A stretch of DNA of 64,000 bases, from contig ARYC01002107.1 of the NCBI GenBank assembly GCA_000711775.1, positions 1-64,000 on the forward strand, read 5' to 3'. The position numbers were made by a program, and so were the translations under genes. Below the pieces are notes generated by a model. That model made no database searches. It saw only the letters and a list, made by a program, of their open reading frames with translations, and was not told the origin of the DNA. Positions within the stretch are counted from its first letter, which is position 1. The number at the start of each line of letters is the position of its first letter. Shown here piece by piece: positions 37,401 to 46,400 of this stretch. This stretch comes from Oxytricha trifallax (Eukaryota; Ciliophora; Spirotrichea; Sporadotrichida; Oxytrichidae).

Positions 37401-40400
37401 ATTTTCTTTTTAATTAAAATTCATGATAGAAAATATTCTATAGCCATTATATATTAAAATTTATTTTCGAATAATATTCAATAAATTCTTATATAATTAA
37501 TTAAGCTGGAAGTATTGGATTAACGTATGAATAGATGATTACTAACTAAAACATGCCAGTATTACAGTTGAAGTATCAATTATAGAAATTTTAAATAAAT
37601 AATTTTTCTAAGAAATCTCAAAATATTTTATAGATTTATAATAGTCTAGATGTTTAAGTTGTAGTAATTTTAAGTAAGAGTTAGCTGAGGCTTATTAGTT
37701 TGAACTGGACACTATTTCAATTAAATCAATTTATCATAATAAATTTAAGTTAAATTTACTATATATCTGTAAATGTAGATATTCTCACTAAAGGATAGTA
37801 CTTTAATTTATTTAAAGAATATCAATATTATTAAAATATAATCGAAATGAGAGGATTATATAATTAAAATACAATCAGACAAGAAATTTATTTCATAAAA
37901 TCAAAGATGAGAGATGAGATGCTACTGTTAATATTTAATATAGTAATGTATTTATAATATGTTAACTATTAATAAATTTAATCGTAAATGGAATAATTAC
38001 TTTTTTAATTATTCCAATCTCCGATTTCGGTTTATTTTCTATGAGTGAATTTAAGTTGTTGATGAAGTTAAGTCAATAGTAATCTTTATGATATTTTTTT
38101 TAATTTATTTTTTAAGAAATTTTCTTATAAAAAGTATTAAATCAACAATAATAATACTTGAATATTTTGAAAAATTAAATAAAAAATAAAATAAAATAGG
38201 CTTGATTTTGAGAAGTATAGATTAATAAAATCGTCATTAGTTTATGTAAAAGATATTGCAAATATTCTATTAAATTTAAGGAGAAAATTTTAGAATAAAA
38301 TATATTAATATAACTCAAAGATAAAGTAAACTAAACTATTAAATTCCAAGAATAAAAGAAACTTGTTGAATAATGATAAATCAAAAGTAGTTAATTCAAA
38401 AAGTTCATTGCAAAAAAGAAAATTCAGCTAATATTTGCATATTATTCATACCAGAATTTTAGTTGAAAAAATAAATATATTGTGAAAGGGCTGATATATA
38501 AACAATAATAAATGATTTTAAAGAACTGCATATTAAAGAATTAAGGGCGAGCTTAAAAAATACTTAAAAGTATAAGCAAAAGCAGCAAATCATAATAAGA
38601 TATAAAAAATTGCAAATATGTTGTATAAACTTTAGTGAAATGTTTGAAAGTTAATATATTTTATTTTTATTTTCATCAACAACTTAAATTCACTCATAGA
38701 AAATAAACCGAAATCGGAGATTGGAACAATTAAAAAAGTAATCATTCCATATACGATTAATTTATTAATAGTTAACATATTATAAATACATTACTATATT
38801 AAATATTAACAGTAGCATCTCATCTCTCATCTTTGATTTGATGAAATAAATTTCTTGTCTGATTGTATTTTAATTATATGATCCTCTCATTTCGATTAAA
38901 TTTTAATAATATTATAATGATATTACTAAATTTTGCAATATCTATATCTACTTATAAAAAGTGAAATGACTTTTATCTTTAAGAATATATTTTATGCATT
39001 GAACTCTTTTTTTAAATTATGATATCAATCAAATATTTTTTAATTATTTCGGAATTAAATTAAATCTATTTTCTTAGACCTAATTTATTTATTATTATAC
39101 CACGAGTATAATTTAGTTGAGGATATTTCTTGAAATGAAAAAGGGAATCCCGTCGTCAATCCGGTGAAAGCAGGTATTACTTCAGTAATTGTTGTGGTTA
39201 CTGTAAATATGAAATCAGGGAGATCTGTATTTGAAAATGAATTTGCAAGACCAGAGTTAAATTAGTATTAATTAATTTGTATTTGAGTAAAAAATAAATT
39301 AATAATTTTAATAGGTTTTCTATAAAGTATTTCTATTTACGAATTTAAATTTACACCCCTTTCTTTAATTATGCTAAATAATATTAAAAGAAGGAAATCA
39401 AAAACCAGCAAATGCATAAATTAAAAAATTATACAATTTCTAGAAATTTTCACTCCATTAATCAACAAATATTACTTAAGATAGAGTATATTAATTGCTC
39501 ATTTAAATGTATAAGGTATAATTTAATTACCCTAATATATAGCTTCAAAATATAATCTTATAGTATGTTATCATAATAAAAAAATTATGTATTTAATTTT
39601 AAATTCTATTAAAGAATAAAATGTTTAGTTATTTCGATAACTTTTCAAATATCTATATTTTGCCATATTTGACTTTATTTTAATATTTAAGATTTTTAAT
39701 ATGATTTTAATTTACAATTTTATAATATGCATAAACTCATATATTATCATTTATAAAATATATAATTTAAGTTTGTGCAAGAAGTGAAACACCCCCCACA
39801 AAATGCGGGATATGGAAACCCATGTACTAAAGATATCTGCTTACCTCCAAGGTTTGTACCTTAAAACATCGTTGAGGTTCCAATCAAGTAAAGATTACTA
39901 TTAGTTAGCATATGGATCATCTAAACTTACAAGATAATTGTGAAGGTATTTAAATAAAGTGGTAAGTTTAGTAGGACATTATTTTATTTATACTTATTGA
40001 ATAAAGCTTTCATACCTTTAAAATTAAAATTGAAAACATTTTTATAAGTATTAGTTGCACAATCTATGATTATTTTTACAGAAGATTTGAGAAAAATATT
40101 TAGTATAATTAATGTCAATTGAAAGCATTATTATAAAATTTAATTTCAATTAAGAGTTTTGGAATATTCAAAACCACAAAACCCCTTAATGAGGTTTATA
40201 AGTGGTTTGATTTGTAGGGTATAGTTGGGGTCAGTAGAGAAATTAGGCCAATCTGCTAAATGAAAATTAGAATTAAACGAAATTTAGGGCCTATTTATTA
40301 TGAGAAATATTTAGATTTATTGCTTAAGCTAAGGTATGGCACGAGTATTAATATATATACTAAATCAAACCAGTGCTGAATTATGCAGCTATAGCAAAGC

Positions 40401-43400
40401 TTCTTTGCTTGTTAGCTGTTTAGCATTACAACTCAGGCACTTAAAAGCATCCTGCAAGAAAATAAAAATTCACTCAGGCTCATATTGACTACCTCTGCAA
40501 TTCTAAAACTTTAAAGTACTGGGCACACTTTCCATAAGACTAGCGAGCAGTAATGTTTTATTGTAAGTTTCTTTCAGAGTGAAGAGATTGATTGATATAA
40601 CATTGCCATTTTATAGTAATAATTTAGATTATATAAATGATTTAATGCAGATGCTATTGACAATAACATTAAGTTCATACATACAGATGAAGCTGTTTAC
40701 CTTCAACACCTTTATTAATAAGTCATGTTTCAAGAAGTATGATAACATAGAAGTTTATTACTAAAAAGTAAAGGTTGTCACTCATGAAATTTTAGCTAGT
40801 ATTAGTGAAGATTCAGGCTTAGAAAGTTATGTCATTCATCCTCGCTCTATTAAGCAAGAGTAGTATATTGAGTTCTTGCATAAACTAAGAGATAAATACA
40901 AAGATCAAGAGATCATCTTGCTTGTGACAACCTCTCAGTTCATAAGACTAATAAGGAGTCTAAGAAAGATTATGAAGAGTTAAACATAACTCTTGAATAC
41001 AATGTTCCTTATAGCCTTAATTTAATGGAATAGAATTTTATTGGAGTTAAATCAAGACTTACTACAAGAAGTTACTGTTGTATAATCTAAAGCATGATTT
41101 ACCAATCGATAAAGTAGACTTAATACAAAGTAGTTGCAATAAAATGAATAAAGATAAGACTACGATTTGTGCAAGGAAAGGGAGAATGAATGTTTATTAA
41201 TAAGTTTTAGACTAAAATGAATGAAATAGTACACATATTAAATGGACAATTAAAGGGATTAGGCATATCTTTCTTTTCTTCTTCTTAAGGCATGACAGGC
41301 CCTAAGTTTTTTCTCTTACTGCCATCTCCTGCATCAATTTTCATATCTTCTGGCTTTTAAAATCTTTATAAAGTCTCTTGCTTGCTTAATGAACTGTCTG
41401 TTGTTTTCTATTTCTATGAACCTTAGCATGCTCTTTCATAAGATATATACCAGTACCAGATTTTCCTACAAAGTTATAAGTAAAAGCTTACCTTAAAGAT
41501 AAGGATGCTTCTTATGTTTCTCTAGCCAACCTGAGCTTATTAGAATGCCTTGCTTCTTCTAGTCTTCAGAAAAGATAGGATATCGTTTCTTATGAGCTTA
41601 TTCAATTATTTCTCAGAGATACTCCTCTTTCATTGTACCAAGAACACCAAAGAAGAAGTTCCACAATGGTAGTTTATTAGAGAGTTCCTTTTTGGTAAGA
41701 AGGTAAACTCCCACTTCCTCATCTTTCATTCCATCTTCATAAATATAAGTGACTGAAATCTCAAGGTAGTTTGGAATTTCTATTAGTTTAATCTCTTTAA
41801 TTTTAAAAGCTTTCTTCTGCATTGCTTTCAAGAAATTTTGGTACCTTCCATCCTTGGAAGGAATAATCCAATTGTGTAATGTGTTAATAGTCATCAAGTT
41901 ATCTTACCATGTTAAGTTAGGTATCGATAGAGATCTTCTTTACTTCTGAATCTTGAGATCATTTCATGAGCTCAACTCTTTTCATTTGATCATTGAGAGA
42001 TTCCATCTTTGTTCTTCATACTATTAATGAATCTCAAATTATAATTTATAGACTTCTTGATCCTAATATTTGAAAACTTAGTATTAAGTATGGGCATCTT
42101 ATAGGAGGTCAACCTAGCAAAGATACGTGGAGAAAGTTTGCAGAAGCTGTAACAAACTTCAGAGATGGAGCTCCATTTTTATCAATAAAGTTCCATTAAA
42201 TTAGTACTAAATTTGTTTTAATTTAATTAGTACTGGTACTAAATTCGTCTAATTTTAATTGGTACCAATTTAATAGTACCAAAACTTAATTAGTACCTAG
42301 TTTTAAACTAATGAGGTTTTTAATGGAAAATTTCAAAAATGGATCAAAACCTATTGGTACCAGTACCAACTTGAATTTTCTCAAAGTTGGTACCAAAATT
42401 AAAAATATTAAGCATGGAATTAGAAAAATTATAGTTATAAACTAAGTATAAATATGATCTTTAAAACCTCAAAATCAACTATTATTGTTGCTATGGAAGC
42501 TACTATTAAGAGTAGCTATAACTTGTGAAGTTATTAGAGCTTTAGAAAAGAAATTTAAATTTTAATTTAAACATGGTGGCTAACTAAAATCGCAAAGCAG
42601 TCTCTCTTGGCAAAGGATAATCATAGCTCAATTTTGGCACCCTAAAATGCCTGAAATCATTTATTTTGAGAGGGAAACAGAGCTAAGACCTTTTGAGTTT
42701 GAAGCATAGATCTTTTTTATTGAAGTTTAAAATTAAAAGGGTAGAGTAGAGATGGGGCTTTAAACCTAGATTGAATATGTTGAGGAGCCATAATAACCGC
42801 AATCAATTAAAAAGTCAAGAAACTTAGAATGGAGTGATTATTAAAATTTCTTCTCAACTGAGTTAAGCTTGAAGAGGCATATTAAAGATATACATCGGGT
42901 AAAGCGAAAATTTATTTCAAGCACGACAAGGTGGATGGCAGGCATTCGTGCACGACTTGCATGAAGTCTTACACTCACTCAGCTAAGGTTAAAAGACACA
43001 TGCAAAAGCATCATTTAAGCAAGTTTTTAATGTAAGATTAAGAGACTTTAAAACTTTTACCTGCCAAGAGAAAGTCTAAACTCTTGAATATTTAAGAGAG
43101 TAGTAAGAAAAGCTCGAGAGGCAGAAACGGAATGAGTCAATTAATCAACCTGCAGGCAATACATTTTTAGTATGCTTCTAAGAGAGAGCTACGAATATTC
43201 CTGCATTAAATACTGTTGATCTTAGGAGTTTTATAGCAAACTACTTGAATATAAACGTGCCTAGTTTGGCAAAACTCATGGTAGTTGATGAGTATGCATA
43301 CAAAATATATCCTTTCAGCTATTTCATTAAAAGTGAGCAGTATCAGAATGAATTTGCTAACCGATATATAATTCTTAGAGAAGCTTAAAAAAGGTATTGC

Positions 43401-46400
43401 AAGAACTTGCTTAAACTAGATGGTGTTATTTTAGCCTTTGGTTTTATCGCACTAAAACTAAAGAAATATGAAATGACTCTTAGAGAATTTCTATATCAAA
43501 ACAGATACCCGGATTACTTGAATGATATACTATCAGATATGATTGAGGGTGTCTGAAGAGATGCATGACCTTGGATGTGCTCATAAGATTTGAAGCCTAA
43601 AAATGTAATGCTGAACCTCTGTCCTAAAGAAGCTGTAGTTATCAATTTCAAAAGAGCCTTAAGATAAGATATTGTAACATTAGCAAAGGTTCTTGAGAGA
43701 CCAGGTTACTTCCCAATTCGAGAAAAGTGGACCAATGGCTCAGTTTAGTGAGATGTATGGGCAGTTGCTGCTATTATATTTAAAAATTATATGGATGCAT
43801 GTCTTACTTAGGTACTAAGCATGTAAAACAATCAATTAGTTTAGCTTAGAAGCATATAAAGCAAGAAGATAAATGCTAAAAAATTAGATACATTGCAGAG
43901 ATGATAATCGTCAAAGCTCAATCCTATCCTAGGTATTCATTAAACTACATGCTAGAGCCACTTAAAACAACGAGATTCAAGAGATACCACAAATACAAGC
44001 AGATAAAATTTGTTTGAGTAAAATTACCTAATATTCATTTAATATACTTAAAATTGACATAAAATCTGCGATTTCTCTACTATCCCCAACTATGCCCTAC
44101 AAATTAAAGCACATATTAACCTTATTAAGGTATTTTGGGCTTTTGATTCTATATAGTATTTATAAGGAAAGCATTTTCAATATAAAAGCAATACTGCTCC
44201 TAGATATACTTGTGTTTTAAAGAAAAGGTTGATTGTTTATTTAATGATTAATTTTTTAAAAGATGCTTATATTTTTATTTTTTACTTAAAAGTCAACAAC
44301 AAATGATTCATATTATTAATTCTTGAATAAATATATTTTAAGATAAAATAAGAAGGAAAAAAATTCTTTCATGTTTTTCGGACATTTATGCAAGAAATTA
44401 CAATTGTGAGAGGAAAATTAGCTCCCATAATTACTATAAATAAAACATTGGAGAATTTCCAACTTTTTGAATTTGAGTAAATTAAAAGTCAGTAATAGTG
44501 CTAGCAGAGGATGACAAATAAATGTTGAGTAAACCTTCATAAAATATAGGATTTAGCGATGATTTAATAATTAATTTAAGTAATGCTCAGTATTTGCTTC
44601 ATTCCATTGTTAGTTTAATACTGTTTGTACAAGTAATACGAAATTCGATGCTCCTCTTATTGTTATAATTAAAATAAATCAAAGATCTATTAGATTAAAA
44701 TCAAATATAAATTTAATTTAATTTTAAAAATAAGATGAAAAATAAACTTAAAATTTTATGTTTTTCGATAATATCTTAATACTCATGCTAATTTAATAAT
44801 TTAAAAAAAATAAATTAATGCATCTAATGATTCTATTATTTAGAGTAACAGCATATGATCCTGATTAAACAGAATTTAATGCTACAAAGAAACCTAGTGG
44901 TTCTTCGTTTCACCATGTCTTTGGATCGCTAGCTTTTTACATAGTTCCAGTCACATACATTTTATTTCAGAATTAGTAAAGATACTAAAATTTAGTAAGT
45001 TGCATAATTCAGTATAAACATTATGATTAATAGTTTATTATATATAATCTGATTTTCAATTAAAAACTTTAGAAATTTAATTAATTATTAGGCGTATGTG
45101 TTTACCGAGTAAAAAATCGTGATTCATCGGTAGTCTACAATTTAAATTATTATTAAATTAGAAAGTTATAAGGATAGGGTGACCCACAGGGGCCCGAGGC
45201 TGGAGACTTTCTAATAGAGCTTTCTACTACACTAAGGCCTGCTGATGGTAGGCAGGGGGTTGCTGAGGTTCACCGCATTAGGGGCCAGTCGGCGGGGTTC
45301 AATCTGTCAGATCCTAGACTCCTCGAGTCGTTTGCACGCTAAGGATTTCCCTGCATAGATGAGTTTCCTGGCTTGAATTCAGTTTCCTAAGTAATAGGGA
45401 GCAGGATGAAGGTACGCTCTGCCTTAAAAAGTGAGAAGACGGAAACCATTGAAGACAACGATAAGGATTTTTCTTCCACACCAGGTCGTAATAATGAGGC
45501 TACCACAGCGAAAGAACAGAGACTACTATCTCAGCAGTGGTGGAACCTGGTAAGCGTTTTCTCCTGACTCACCTTTAATTGTTTAAAAGAAGCAGATCTC
45601 TGTGAGCTCTGCGGGGGATACTCCTAGTTCACTAGGCTTTTATCTCGTATGCATCTTGATTACAGGGAAATGTGGAATGAGGGGCTAGGTGGTTTTTCGG
45701 AGTTTTCTAGTTCATGACTTGCCACGTCAACTCACTTCAGATACGTTTACGTCACGACTAAAATTGATGGTTTGATTTTAGTATTAAACAGTGAATTGAT
45801 AAATATTTAATTTTGAGTATAACTCGTTAATCACTTCACAATTTAAATTCAAGATTCCAAAACTTAGTTTAATTATCAAATTAATTTATTTCATTTTTTG
45901 ATTTAGTAAATCAATCTTTATAAGCATTTTATAAAATATAAATTTATGTTTTTTGAATTTCTTAAACAACAGAATAGACCTGAACTATTTCAAAAATTAT
46001 ATTTGCTTTTTTAATTCATATTTTATGTAAATATTTATATTCCTTTCATTCATTTTAAATCTTCCTATAAAAAATCGATTCTTATTATATCCAATAATAA
46101 GAATTAATTTTTTTGGAAATTATTTTCAAAATTTCAATTATTTTAACTTTTTTTTAAAAAACACTTTTCTTTTAATGAATCTTTATTCTTAAAATTTAAT
46201 AGTTCATTTTTTATTTTTCTGATCTGAATTTTTTGAATCTGTATTATCATTATATCGAAAGAATTTGGTCTATATAATCCAAATTATATATTTAAAACAA
46301 AACATAATTCTGACATCAGAAAATTTATAAATCAAAAGTTTGAAAATATAATTCAAATAACTTAAAATAATTTATTTTAATTGTGAAAATTACAAATTAA

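Larger units (their letters stand above)
40169..44145 (+). mobile_element. TBE-D, full-length TBE of 3977 bp
   Basis: Left end CAAAACCACAAAACCCC at 40169, right end GGGCTTTTG at 44145, both flanked by ATT. It has the three TBE ORFs in the usual order: transposase (+), 22-kDa-type (-) and zinc finger/kinase (+). All are disrupted. The internal non-coding block at 42090-42390 is shared with TBE-B. It sits in a non-coding gap of P2 between the blocks near 39960 and 44820. Confidence 0.92.
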
